Assembly: GCF_016703145.1 (NCBI RefSeq)
Contig: NZ_JADJCO010000003.1
Span: forward strand, 310,001-374,000
Direction of reading: 5' to 3'
Length of the DNA: 64,000 nt
Source: Ottowia sp.
GTDB taxonomy: Bacteria; Pseudomonadota; Gammaproteobacteria; Burkholderiales; Burkholderiaceae_C
The position numbers and the translations under genes were made by a program. Within the stretch, counting starts at the first letter, position 1. Every line of letters begins with the position of its first letter. Shown here one piece after another: positions 9,133 through 18,102 of the stretch. The notes under the pieces were generated by a model, which worked only from the letters and a program-made list of their open reading frames with translations, ran no database searches and had not been told where the DNA came from.

Positions 9133-9197
9133 TATGCTATTTAAATTATAGCTATCGGCGTATGTTTCGCGCGGGCTGGGGCTCGAAAAAGCTTGTA
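9133..9197 (+). repeat. Dispersed ATAGCT-type repeat, copy 2
   Basis: The stretch reads ATAGCTATCGGCGTATG, then GCGCGGGCTGGGGCTCGAAAA, which follows the consensus. It separates the hydrolase gene from the ferredoxin gene and starts right at the hydrolase start codon. Confidence 0.7.
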
Positions 9198-9216
9198 AAC
9201 GCCGGCTCGGGGCGAG

Positions 9217-9549
9217 TCAGCGGCCGAGGTGTGACGGCGTCAGCAGGCGCTCGACCACGCGGCCGTGCTTGAGGTGCGACTCGACGATCTCGTCGATGTC
9301 GCCGTGGTCCAGGTACGTGTACCACACCGCCTCGGGGTAGACCACGGCCACCGGCCCGCCGGCGCAGCGGTCCAGGCAGCCGGCCTTGTTGACCCGCACC
9401 CGGCCCGGCCCGGCCAGGCCCTCGGCCTTGACGCGCGCCTTGCAGTGGTCGAACGCGGCCTGCGCGCCGTGGTCGGCGCAGCAGGCTTCGCCGTTGTCGC
9501 GCTGGTTCAGGCAGAAGAAGATGTGGCGCTGGTAGTACGACGAACTCAT
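9217..9549 (-). CDS. Thioredoxin-like [2Fe-2S] ferredoxin
   Basis: This 110-residue protein resembles the thioredoxin-fold [2Fe-2S] ferredoxins. Cysteines 13, 23/24, 58 and 62 are in the right arrangement: FFCLNQRD at the N terminus and GCLDRCAGGP in the second cluster loop. Cys36 is extra. Such proteins carry electrons to unknown partners in the cytoplasm. Its ATG overlaps the stop of the VanZ-like gene as ATGA, so translation of the two is probably coupled. The role of the pairing is not known. Confidence 0.9.
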   Translation of the reverse strand: MSSSYYQRHIFFCLNQRDNGEACCADHGAQAAFDHCKARVKAEGLAGPGRVRVNKAGCLDRCAGGPVAVVYPEAVWYTYLDHGDIDEIVESHLKHGRVVERLLTPSHLGR

Positions 9550-10664
9550 GCGTCGATTCTAGGCGCCGCCCCCTCGCCGCGCCGCGCCAGGCGCACGATC
9601 AGGTAGACGAATGCGACGTAGGGCCACAGCCAGCCCACCCACTGCGCCAGCCCGTGGAAGTGGATGAAGCGCCCCTGCTCCCAACTCTGCAGCGTGGACG
9701 CGAAGTACGCGCTCTGCGGCGCCGCGTTGAGCAGCGCCAACTGCCCCATCAGCACCGCCATCAGCAGCACCACGCAGACCCGGGCCGGCAGGGGCAGCAG
9801 CAGGATGGCGGCCAGCGCGGCAGCCGGCAGGCCCAGCCGCACGGGCTCGCTGATCCAGGCCCAGGCGTACAGCGGCCCATAGGTCAGCGCCGCCGACAGC
9901 GCCGACGCCGCCACGCCCGCGGCCAGCGCCAGCAGCGCGAACAGCGCGCGCCGGCCCCGGTGCTGGATCACGGTGTAGCCCAGCAGACAGGGCACCAGCG
10001 CGCCCAGGGCGACGCAGGCCGTCTCGACGCCGGGCAGCAGCGGCTGCAGCTCGATCTCGCGCACCGGCAGCCATTCCAGGAACGGCGTGTCCTGCAGCAG
10101 CGTGGCCAGGCCTTCCTCGGCGCGCTCGAACACCTGCCCCAGGCCGAAGGCGACCGGCGCTGGAAACAGCAGGCCCAGCGGCCACAGCGCCAGCAGCACC
10201 AGCGCCCCGCGCGAGTCGCGCACGAACCAGCGCGCGCGCAGGCGCCGCCAGCGGTCGATGGCGCCCAGCCGCTCCAGCACGAAGGCCGCCAGCGCGCCCA
10301 GGGCGCCACCGGCGGCGTTCAGCGCCAGGTCCAGGTTGGACGCCACGCGCAGCGGCAGGTAGGACTGCAGGCCCTCCAGCGTGAAGGACAGCAGCGCCGC
10401 CGCCAAGCTGGCCAGCGTCACCGCCGGCCAGCCGCGCCGCATGCGCATCAGCGCCAAGGCCAGCAGAAAGCCCAGCGGCGCGTAGCCGACCAGGTTGGCG
10501 ACCAGGTCGAAGCGCGTCCAGTACTGCGGCAGCGGCGCGCTCAGGTAGGCCCAGGGCGCGATGCCCTGGTCGCGCCAGCCGGTGAAGGGAAACAGGCTGG
10601 CATAGCCGATCAGCGTGGCGTAGAGCAGCGCCAGCGGCAGGGCGGCGGACTTGTGGCGTTGCAT
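9546..10664 (-). CDS. VanZ-like family membrane protein
   Basis: The 372-residue product has about ten predicted membrane helices. Its first third (residues 10-130) has the VanZ-like layout: a helix, the PFTGWRDQG turn, FDLVANLVGYAPLGFLLAL, and the helix with EGLQSYLPLRVASNLDLALN. The conserved acidic residue in that last segment (E..Q..LP.R..S..D) is typical of the family. VanZ itself gives low-level teicoplanin resistance, but most chromosomal members are of unknown function. The frame is open further upstream to 10889, where it overlaps hemJ antisense shadows; the ATG at 10664 is the natural start. It overlaps the ferredoxin gene by four bases. Confidence 0.88.
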   Translation of the reverse strand: MQRHKSAALPLALLYATLIGYASLFPFTGWRDQGIAPWAYLSAPLPQYWTRFDLVANLVGYAPLGFLLALALMRMRRGWPAVTLASLAAALLSFTLEGLQSYLPLRVASNLDLALNAAGGALGALAAFVLERLGAIDRWRRLRARWFVRDSRGALVLLALWPLGLLFPAPVAFGLGQVFERAEEGLATLLQDTPFLEWLPVREIELQPLLPGVETACVALGALVPCLLGYTVIQHRGRRALFALLALAAGVAASALSAALTYGPLYAWAWISEPVRLGLPAAALAAILLLPLPARVCVVLLMAVLMGQLALLNAAPQSAYFASTLQSWEQGRFIHFHGLAQWVGWLWPYVAFVYLIVRLARRGEGAAPRIDA

Positions 10665-10680
10665 GGCGCCGGCGCGGCCC

Positions 10681-11109
10681 CTAGAACGGCTTGACCACGA
10701 CCAGGACCACGGCCGCCACGAGCAGCAGCACCGGCAGCTCGTTGAACCAGCGGAACCACGCATGGCCGCGCACCGGCAGGCGTTGCTGGAAGCGCCGCAG
10801 CAGGCGCCCGCAGTCGGCGTGGTAGGCGACGAGCGCCGCCACGACCAGCAGCTTGGCGTGCATCCAGCCGTTGCCAGGGCCTCGGCCAAGGCCGTAGCCC
10901 AGCCACAGCACCAGGCCCAGGGCCAGCGCCGGCACGGCCAGCAGGGTCATGAAGCGGTGGAGCTTGCGCGCCATCAGCAACAGGCGTTCGCGCTCGGCCA
11001 CCGATTCGGGCGGCACCATCGCAAGGTTGACGAAGAGGCGCGGCAGGTAGAAAAGACCAGCGAACCAGCTGGCGACGAAGACGATGTGGAATGCCTTGAC
11101 CCAGAGCAT
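10681..11109 (-). CDS. hemJ: Protoporphyrinogen IX oxidase, HemJ family (CopD-like)
   Basis: This small membrane protein of 142 residues has four hydrophobic helices and begins MLWVKAFHIVFVASWFAGLF, the HemJ signature with its conserved His8. HemJ oxidises protoporphyrinogen IX to protoporphyrin IX in haem synthesis and replaces HemG/HemY in many proteobacteria. The ATG at 11109 gives the standard family length; the frame extends 13 codons further without conserved sequence. It lies 16 bases upstream of the VanZ-like gene and probably heads the hemJ-vanZ-ferredoxin transcript. hemB, from the same pathway, is 7 kb away in this window. Confidence 0.88.
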   Translation of the reverse strand: MLWVKAFHIVFVASWFAGLFYLPRLFVNLAMVPPESVAERERLLLMARKLHRFMTLLAVPALALGLVLWLGYGLGRGPGNGWMHAKLLVVAALVAYHADCGRLLRRFQQRLPVRGHAWFRWFNELPVLLLVAAVVLVVVKPF

Positions 11110-11226
11110 TCGTCGAGTGTAGCCAGCCGCGGGGAAAAGGCCCGCCAAGCTGGCGCTGGCGAAGTTCGGGCCGCGCCCGCTCGATCATCGATCCGCGCGC
11201 CCTTGGACCCACATGCATACTGGCGC

Positions 11227-13470
11227 ATGGTCGACGCTTCAGTCCCTGCCTCCAGAATTCAGAAGGCCCGAAGCACCCGCATCGTGGGCGTGGGTGCGTC
11301 CGCGGGTGGACTGGAACCGCTGGAACAGTTCATCTCCGGGGTTCCTACCGCCAGTGGCCTGGCCTATGTGGTCGTCCAGCACATGGACCCGACACACAAG
11401 GCCTTGCTGGGCGAGTTGCTGCAGCGGGTCACCGCGATGCCGGTGCATGAAGTGAGGGACGCGCAGCGCATCGAGCCCGATGTCGTGTACGTCATCCCCC
11501 CCAACACCGAACTCACGGTGGTCGAGGGCATGCTCCATCTGGCGAGCCCCTCGCAGTTGCACGGACGGCGCTTGCCGATCGATGTGCTGTTCAGTTCACT
11601 GGCGCGGGAACTCGGCGACCGGGCCATCGGCGTCGTCCTGTCGGGCATGGGGTCGGACGGCACGCTGGGGCTGCAGGCCATCCAGTCGCAAGGCGGCCTG
11701 ACCCTGGCGCAGCAACCCGATTCAGCCCAGTTCGACGCCATGCCCAAAAGCGCCATCGCGGCCGGCTGCGTCGACATCGTCGCGCTGCCGGGCGAGATGC
11801 CGGCACGCATTCTGGGCGTCGCGGGCGCGCCGGCCGCGAGCGGGCCGGGGCTGCCCGAAGCGGGCGATCACGCGGCGGCACTGAACAGCATTCTGGGGCT
11901 GTTGCACGACCGCACCCGGCACGACCTCGCGGACTACAAGCCCAACACCCTCGTGCGCCGCATCGGCCGCCGCATGGCGGTGCATTCCCTGGACACGATG
12001 ACGGCCTACGCCGCCTTCCTGCGTCACAACACACAGGAGCTGGACCTGCTGTTCAAGGAGATGCTGATCGGCGTCACCACCTTCTTTCGCGACCCCGAGG
12101 TCTGGCAGGAACTCCGGGACCAGGTTCTGCCGACCCTGCTCGCGCGCCATGCTGCAGCGGGCAACGGACCCCTGCGCGCCTGGGTGGTGGGTTGTTCGAC
12201 TGGCGAGGAAGCCTACTCGCTGGCCATCACCTTCGCGGAGGTCCTGGAGTCGATGCCGCAACGTGCTTCTTGCGAGCTGCAGATCTTCGCGACCGATCTG
12301 AACGCCGACGCGATCGCCGCGGCGCGCAACGGCCGCTTTGCCCCGACGATCACCCGGGATTTGACCCCCGCACGGTTGGCGAAGTTCTTCACCGAGCGGC
12401 CCGACGGCTACCAGATCGACAAGCGCATCCGCGACATGGTGCTGTTCGCCCAGCACGACGTGATCCTCGATCCGCCGTTCACGCGCCTGGACATCCTGTC
12501 GTGCCGCAACCTGATGATCTATTTCAGCGCCGCCCTGCAACGGCGCCTGGTGCCGCTGTTCCACTACAGCCTGCGCCACGGCGGTGCCTTGCTGCTGGGC
12601 AATTCGGAGACCGTCGGCCGTGCGCAGACGCTGTTCATTCCTCTCTCGCCAAAGTCCAGGCTCTTCTGGCGCGGCGACAATGCCGGTGCCGTCGACGCCA
12701 TGGTCTTTCCGACCCACCGACGTCCCGCCTCGCCATCGGCGACGCAGGAGTCCACTGTGCCCGCATTGAATCCTCCTCTGGTCAACCTCCAATCCGTGGC
12801 CGACCAACTGCTCCTGCAGACGTTTTCGCCGCCGGCGGTGCTGGTCAACGACGGGGGCGACATCGTCTACATCAGCGGACGCACCGGCCGCTATCTGGAG
12901 CCCGCGGCGGGCAAGGCGAACTGGAACATCCATGTGATGGCGCGGCCCGCCATTCGCACGCAACTGGCGATTGCCTTGAGGACCGCGTTGCAAGACAAGA
13001 CCCCGGTTCAGTTGCGCGGGCTGCGGCTCGATGATGAAACGACGGCCACGGTGGACATCACGGTGCAGGCCGTTCTGCAGCCCAAGTCCTTCGACGGCAT
13101 GGCGATGATCGTCTTTCGCGATGCGGCCCTGCCGCCCAAGCGGCGCGGGCGGCTCGCCAAGTCGGCGGGCCCCGCGAACACGAGCGTGGAGGACGAGTTG
13201 GTTCGCGCACGCGCGGAGATCCAGGCGCTGCGGCAGGAGATGCGGGCGTCGCAGGAGGAACTGCAGGCGGCCAACGAGGAACTGCAATCGACGAACGAGG
13301 AACTGCAGTCGGCCAATGAGGAACTGACGACCTCCAAGGAAGAGGCGCAGTCGATGAACGAGGAACTGCAGACGATCAATGGCGAGTTGCAGTCGAAGCT
13401 CGATGACCTGGCGCTGTCGCAGAGCGACATGCAGAACCTGCTGAACAGCACCGACATCGGGCCTGTCTGA
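11227..13470 (+). pseudogene. CheB-CheR-PAS fusion sensor, 5' part, cut by IS256-family insertion
   Basis: This is a fused chemotaxis-type methylesterase/methyltransferase. The CheB-like domain (about 15-200) has GASAGG with Ser25, the His in VVQHMDP and the Asp in SGMGSDG. The CheR-like domain (about 225-490) has GCSTGEEAYSLA and the CRNLMIYF motif. A PAS-like domain and a heptad coiled coil rich in NEELQS (about 670-735) follow. The last native codons end at the insertion (13459); the frame then stops inside the IS at 13470. The missing end lies at 14898-15232. Such fusions normally feed a downstream histidine kinase and are not classic chemotaxis enzymes. The start is the ATG at 11227. Confidence 0.9.
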
Positions 13471-14897
13471 ATTTTTGTGTTCGAGGCGGTTGGTTGATCT
13501 GCTCTCGATTGATTTCTCTTCTGTCTTCAGGCCCCTGCCGGTCGCGGCGCGGTGAGCCTGTATTCTGGTTCCAACCTCCTTGCTGGCGCCATGGGTCGGC
13601 TGCGTGAAGCGATCTTCGTGGGTATCGCGAACTGGTTCTCGCCTCCTTCAATCCTTGGCTGCCCGTCCCCAGTCGGCCGTTATGTTGCGCAGCGCCAGCC
13701 AGATCAGCTTGGAGGCCGCATCGTCACTGGGGTGTCCCCGTGTCTTGATGATCTTGCGCAGTCGCGCGTTGATGCTCTCGATGGCGTTGGTCGTGTAGAT
13801 CACCCGGCGGATGGACGGTGGAAATGCAAAGAACGGAATCACCGGTCCCCGCCCGACGCCAGGCCGCCACCACGGTGGGAACTTGACGCCCACGGGCCTT
13901 GAGCGAAGGCGTCGAGTTCGGCCTCGGCCGCCTCTGCGCTGGCGGCCGTGTAGATCGGCCTGATGGCCGCCGCCAGCAACTTGCGATCCTTCCAACTGGC
14001 GTAGTCAGGGGTTGCGAATCAGGTGCACGATGCGTCTGGCGTGGTGGCCGGGTACACCGCCGCCAGCGCTTCGGGCATGCCCTTCAAGCCGTCGGTGACG
14101 GCAATGAGGATGTCATTGACCCGCGGGTCTTCAAGTCGTTGAACACCTTCATCCAGAACTTGGCGCCTTCGGTGCCCTCGATCCAAGCCCAGGATGTCGC
14201 GCGTGCCATCGGGCAACACGCCCAGCGCCAGGTAGATCGCCTTGTTGCGGACCACGGCATCCTCACGAATCTTGACCCGCAGGGCGTCGAAGAAGACCAC
14301 CGGGTACATCGGCTCCAGCGGGCGCGCCTGCCAGGCGGTGACCTCGGCCATGACGGCGTCGGTGACCGAACTGATGAACTCGGGCGACACCTCCACGCCG
14401 TAGCTCTCCAGCAGGAAGCCCTGGATCTCGCGCATGGTCAGGCCGCGCGCGTACATGGCCACGATCTTGTCGTCGAAGCCGGTGAAGCGGCGTTCGTGCT
14501 GGGGATGAGCACCGGCTCGAAGGAGCCGGCGCGGTCGCGCGGGACTTCGATGCGCAGCGGCCCATCGTCGGTCAGCAGGTCTTGGCGCTGCGGCCGTTGC
14601 GCTGGTTGGCAGTGCCGGCCTCGGGCTTGCTCGCGCCATTCGGGTAGCCCAAATGGTGCGACATCTCGGCACCCAGGGCGCGCTCGATCAACGCCTTCTT
14701 GAATGCCACCGTCGCCGCGTTCACGGCATCGCCGGTCATGGGCCCCGAGACGAACTGGTCAATCAGCTCCTTCGGGATCGACGGCAGCGCCGCCATCTTG
14801 GCGGCGATCGCCGCGTTCTTCATCTTCGTCTTGCTCGTCGGCATACATGTTCCTGGTCGTCATGCTATGCCTCGAACACAAAATTCAGGACAGGCTC
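13460..14897 (-). mobile_element. IS256-family insertion sequence, copy 1 (1438 bp)
   Basis: The ends are imperfect inverted repeats: GGCCTGTCTGAATTTTTGTG on the left and, reversed, GAGCCTGTCCTGAATTTTGT on the right. The 9-bp sequence CCGACATCG is duplicated on both sides (13451-13459 and 14898-14906), which fits IS256-type transposition. Removing the IS and one duplicate restores an open CheB-CheR-PAS reading frame. The element is nearly identical to copy 2 at 60.8-62.3 kb but in the opposite orientation and about 33 bp shorter. Its transposase is frameshifted. Confidence 0.93.
13560..14844 (-). pseudogene. IS256-family (Mutator-type) transposase, frameshifted
   Basis: The reading starts MPTSKTKMKNAAIAAKMAAL at 14844 and stops early at 14572 after RSAKTC. 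It continues in a second frame (about 14500-14019) with RFTGFDDKIVAMYARGLTMR and VFFDALRVKI, and in a third frame (about 13860-13648) with the Mutator signature RVIYTTNAIESINARLRKII. At least three indels separate these pieces relative to a single chain of about 400 residues. The DDE domain is therefore not made as one protein from this copy. The end given is approximate because the C-terminal stop seen in copy 2 is altered here. Confidence 0.85.
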
Positions 14898-15232
14898 CCG
14901 ACATCGCCACGCTGTTCCTCGATAGCGACCTCAACGTGCGGCGCTTCACCGAGCAGATCGCCCGCGTGGTGCATCTGCGTGAAGGCGACATCGGCCGCCC
15001 CTTGAGCGAACTGGCGAACACCTTGATCTATCCGGAACTTCATGCTGACGTGAAAGAGACGCTGCGCACCCTGGCCTTCAGCGAGAAGCAGGTCGCCACC
15101 ACCGATGGCCATTGGTACACCGTGCGCATCATGCCCTACCGCACCCTGGCCAACGTGATCCGGGGCGTGGTGATCACTTTTGTGGACATCACGGCCGCGA
15201 AAGAACTCGAGTCCCGCCTGCGCAAGGCGTAG
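14898..15232 (+). pseudogene. CheB-CheR-PAS fusion sensor, 3' part (PAS domain)
   Basis: This is the rest of the gene broken by the IS256-family element. It resumes at the target duplication with DIATLFLDSDLNVRRFTEQI and holds a PAS domain of about 100 residues (IARVVHLREGDIGRPLSELA, later GHWYTVRIMPYRT) ending ELESRLRKA. It has no start of its own. However, an open frame running antisense through the IS from 14699 enters it in phase, so a fused product cannot be excluded. The next PAS gene begins 35 bases after its stop, which suggests that the two were one operon. Confidence 0.88.
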
Positions 15233-15267
15233 AGTGAGGGTTGCGCAGTCCTGCGCAGAAAGCCGAT

Positions 15268-15861
15268 ATGTCCCATCGCGACCTCGAATCCACGCCGCTG
15301 ACCGACCTTCGGTTCCGAGCGGCGAGCCGGCTGGCAGGCGTCGATGGGGCACAGGGCGGGGCGGCCTGGGCCACCGACGCGCTGGCGGTGCTCCATGCGT
15401 TGGCATCGTCCCCCGACACCGCGGCCGATGCGCTGGCCTTGCTTCACGAGCTGCAAGTCCATCAGGTCGAAGTGGACCTGCAGGCCGAGGAGCTGCGGGC
15501 CTCGCGCGGCGAATTGGAGGCGGCGCTGCGGCGGCAGATCGAACTCTATGATTTCCAACCCGTCGGCTGCTTCTCCCTGGACGACCATCTGATGATCCGC
15601 GAAGCGAATCTGATGGGCGCAAGAATGCTCGGGGTCGAGCGCGATGAAGCCTGTGGGCTGGCCATCGACACATTTTTCACGGCCAGCAGCTTGCGTGCGC
15701 TGCGAGACTTGATCGCCGGCGCGCGCGAGCGCGGTCACGCGTCTGGCACGCTCAAGTGGCGTCACGCCAGCGGGCTTGAGCAGGCGGTCCGCATGGAAGC
15801 GGCGCTTGCCCCCTCTGGCGGCGCGTGCCTGGTGGCGCTGATGCGCATCGAGGGCGCCTGA
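15268..15861 (+). CDS. PAS-domain protein
   Basis: The 197-residue product has an N-terminal helical region rich in acidic and Leu residues (AADALALLHELQVHQVEVDL, then QAEELRASRGELEAALRRQI), followed by a PAS fold with YDFQPVGCFSLDDHLMIREA and later NLMGARMLG. Proteins with this arrangement are usual partners of CheB-CheR-PAS sensors. There is no kinase, cyclase or HTH domain, so it may act as an adaptor. The ATG at 15268 is chosen; the frame continues upstream to a TTG at 15241. Since it follows the IS-broken sensor gene, its expression may be lowered by the insertion. Confidence 0.8.
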   Translation: MSHRDLESTPLTDLRFRAASRLAGVDGAQGGAAWATDALAVLHALASSPDTAADALALLHELQVHQVEVDLQAEELRASRGELEAALRRQIELYDFQPVGCFSLDDHLMIREANLMGARMLGVERDEACGLAIDTFFTASSLRALRDLIAGARERGHASGTLKWRHASGLEQAVRMEAALAPSGGACLVALMRIEGA

Positions 15862-15914
15862 GAGGCCGCCACGGCAGGCGGCTGACCTGCCACGTGGGAT
15901 GGCGTGGGGGCTGG

Positions 15915-16112
15915 TCAGCGATCGCTGGTCGGCCAACGTCGAAGCATGCGGGGCACGATCATGGCGACACGCGGGCCACCGTTCGTGGTCTTGTGAATGA
16001 TGCGGTTCGATCCATGCACCTTGGGCGCAGGTGCATCTTCCGTCGTGAAGTCGCCTTGCTGCCGTGGGAGGTCCTTGCCCTTGGAGGCGAGCGTGAGAAT
16101 GGGGCGGATCAT
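15915..16112 (-). CDS. Small basic protein, unknown
   Basis: This possible 65-residue protein starts MIRPILTLASKGKDLPRQQG and is rich in Arg, Lys and Pro, with no membrane segment. An AAAGG lies about 8 bases before the ATG. It sits alone in a 416-base stretch between the PAS gene and the GAF gene that otherwise holds nothing I can identify. Its amino-acid use looks more protein-like than the antisense frames around it, but there is no recognised family. The frame extends further upstream without a convincing start. Confidence 0.4.
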   Translation of the reverse strand: MIRPILTLASKGKDLPRQQGDFTTEDAPAPKVHGSNRIIHKTTNGGPRVAMIVPRMLRRWPTSDR

Positions 16113-16277
16113 GGGGGAGCCTTTGGGAGTGAGGCGGTGCACTGCGCTGCACCCGCGGCCAGGCGCTGCAACCGGCGACGCCGTTCGCCATATCGCCTGG
16201 GTTCTGGTTGTATCCATGCCCTGGGTCTTCGTCTGTGTGCTGCCGCACGGAGGCAAGCGCGAGTGGTTTGCCGCGCG

Positions 16278-16736
16278 TCAGTCCAGATAGGGGAGGAAAT
16301 GCGGCACCACCTCGTGAAGAAACGAAATCTCGCGTGCCGCGATCGTCCGGGTCTCCACGTCGAAATGGATGAAGGCGCCATACGGTGTTCCGCATTCGTG
16401 CGTCAGCAACTGCCCGTAGTACGACTCGACCAAGCTGGCGTGCGGTAGAAGCGCGAAGCGGCGGTCGGTGGAAGCGTGGCTGATCACCCTCTCGCCCTGC
16501 TGCATCACGAACTGGCAGAAGCTGCGGCTCAGTGGCAGGACCATCGGCCAGGCACGGTATTCCGCATGACGATCGAAGATGTGGACCGCACGCATGGCGT
16601 TCCCGCTGAGCTTGTAGATTCCGCTGTAGCGATAGGCTGCTCGGTCATTCAGCAGTGCCAGGGCGCGCAGCACCCCGCGCGTGGACAGAACGCGGTGGAC
16701 CACGGCCTTCTGGGTGGCCAAGTCGATCTCGAGCAT
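16278..16736 (-). CDS. GAF-domain-like protein
   Basis: The 152-residue product, from the ATG at 16736, reads as a single GAF-type sensor domain: a helix, then IYKLSGNAMRAVHIFD, the GERVISHASTDRRF segment, and GAFIHFDVETRTIAAREISF followed by a final helix. Such proteins bind small ligands or mediate dimerisation. It is transcribed away from the Crp/Fnr gene, with a shared 169-base upstream region, so regulation by that protein is possible. I see no effector domain. The function is unknown beyond sensing. Confidence 0.68.
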   Translation of the reverse strand: MLEIDLATQKAVVHRVLSTRGVLRALALLNDRAAYRYSGIYKLSGNAMRAVHIFDRHAEYRAWPMVLPLSRSFCQFVMQQGERVISHASTDRRFALLPHASLVESYYGQLLTHECGTPYGAFIHFDVETRTIAAREISFLHEVVPHFLPYLD

Positions 16737-16905
16737 GTGAGGGGTCCTGGTGAACAAAACCCCACGGTATCGCGCAGGCTGGAATCGTCTGTGCGCTGCC
16801 GAACGTACGAGCGCCGGCGGGCGGGTGCGGCGCAAGATGTGTTCGACAGCGTACAGATCAAGCTACATTTGTTTCCATGATGGCCCTTCATCGGATCGGC
16901 TCGCC

Positions 16906-17646
16906 ATGACACCGAATTCCACGGGGTTCGCGCCGGATGCTGCCCCGGGGCACAACCGCCTCATTGCGGCCGTGCCGGCGGCCGTGCGGGCGACCCTGAT
17001 GCCACTCCTTGAACCGGTTGACCTCAAGCTGGGCGATGTGCTGTACGAATCCGGCGTGGTGCAGCAGCACGTGTACTTCCCCATCGACTGCATCGTTTCG
17101 CTGCTGTACGTCCTGGAAGATGGGCAATCCGCCGAGATCGCCGTCGTCGGCTTCGAGGGCATGGTGGGGGTTTCACTGGTGATGGGCGGGGGCAGCACAC
17201 CCAACCGCGCGGTGGTCCAGAGTGCCGGGCGTGCATGGCGCCTGGGCGCCCGCCATTTCGGGCAGCGCCTGGAGCAAAGCGGCCCATTGCTCCATCTGCT
17301 GCTGCGCTACACCCAGGCCCTCATCACGCAGATGTGCCAGACGGCCGTGTGCAACCGGCACCATTCGCTGGAGCAACAGCTGTGCCGCTGGCTCTTGCTG
17401 AGCCTGGACCGGCTGCCAGGCAACGAACTGGTGATGACGCAGGAACTCATCGCCAACATGCTCGGTGTACGGCGCGAGGGCGTGACCGAGGCGGCCGGCA
17501 AGCTGCAGCGCCTGGATCTCATCAAGTACGCCCGTGGCCACATCACGGTACTGGACCGTCCCGGCCTGGAGCGGCGGGTTTGCGAATGTTATTCAGTGGT
17601 CAAGCGCGAGACCGACCGCCTGCTTCCGCGCGAAGCAGCCCTCTGA
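16906..17646 (+). CDS. Crp/Fnr-family transcriptional regulator
   Basis: The 246-residue protein has a cyclic-nucleotide-binding-like beta barrel (about 30-140, with GDVLYESGVVQQHVYFPIDC) and a C-terminal winged helix (MTQELIANMLGVRREGVTEA). It lacks the Cys cluster of FNR and the cAMP-contact pattern of CRP. It belongs to the subgroup often found beside PAS/GAF sensor genes in this order, whose ligand is unknown. The frame is open upstream to 16750; the ATG at 16906 is taken because conserved sequence begins just after it. An 18-base perfect palindrome (17650-17667) follows the stop codon and may help end transcription. Confidence 0.88.
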   Translation: MTPNSTGFAPDAAPGHNRLIAAVPAAVRATLMPLLEPVDLKLGDVLYESGVVQQHVYFPIDCIVSLLYVLEDGQSAEIAVVGFEGMVGVSLVMGGGSTPNRAVVQSAGRAWRLGARHFGQRLEQSGPLLHLLLRYTQALITQMCQTAVCNRHHSLEQQLCRWLLLSLDRLPGNELVMTQELIANMLGVRREGVTEAAGKLQRLDLIKYARGHITVLDRPGLERRVCECYSVVKRETDRLLPREAAL

Positions 17647-17866
17647 GTCCGCGGGCGGCCGCCCGCGTACTGCACGCCTTGACAACGGAACACGTCGGAA
17701 ACTGGGCGTTGTTGATGCACCCAGGGTAGCGTGCGTGTCTTTGCGCACAGACCGCGGCCACGGCCGGGTCTATGCTGGATTCGGTAGCGCAATCCTGCAC
17801 GGTCCTTCTCCCAAGGCAAGGCGCCCAGCGTGACTCAGAAGCCGACGGGTTCCAACCGGGCGCACA

Positions 17867-17967
17867 TGAAAAAACCCCGGCACAAGGGCCGGGGTGCAAA
17901 AGCCTGTCTGCTGTCACACATCTAGGCTCCCGCTCAGGGAGGAAAAGCGGGGAGCGGCGAACCGCCC
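17867..17967 (-). ncRNA. Candidate structured small RNA of about 100 nt
   Basis: On the minus strand a near-consensus sigma-70 promoter (TTGCTG, 17 bases, TATATT) is followed about 100 bases later by a strong intrinsic terminator. The predicted RNA has four stems in order: GCGG-UUCG-CCGC with a UUCG tetraloop, CUCCC-UGAGC-GGGAG, GCCU...AGGC, and the terminator. No open reading frame of useful size lies within it. It sits between the Crp/Fnr gene and hemB, transcribed away from hemB. Betaproteobacteria have conserved small RNAs of this size, including an Rfam 'toxic small RNA' family; I cannot confirm membership from memory. The 5' end is inferred from the -10 position. Confidence 0.65.
17868..17895 (-). 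terminator. Intrinsic terminator of the small RNA
   Basis: The minus strand gives ACCCCGG, a GCC-rich loop, CCGGGGT and a run of six T. The perfect stem with a U-tract is oriented to end transcription from the promoter at 17974-18002. Confidence 0.85.
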
Positions 17968-17973
17968 GAAATA

Positions 17974-18002
17974 AATATACCAAAAGTGTCTATGCGCAGC
18001 AA
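17974..18002 (-). promoter_or_regulatory. Sigma-70-type promoter for the small RNA
   Basis: The -35 hexamer TTGCTG (17997-18002) and the -10 hexamer TATATT (17974-17979) are 17 bases apart on the minus strand. The block is AT-rich in an otherwise GC-rich region, and the downstream terminator fits a short transcript. Confidence 0.7.
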
Positions 18003-18102
18003 TTGACGACGCATGGTCCATGCCATGCAAGTGGGTGTCCGCTTCTCATGCCGACAGGACCCACCCGCCGTGCCGCCCTGCGGATGGGGCACAATTTTCG
18101 GC

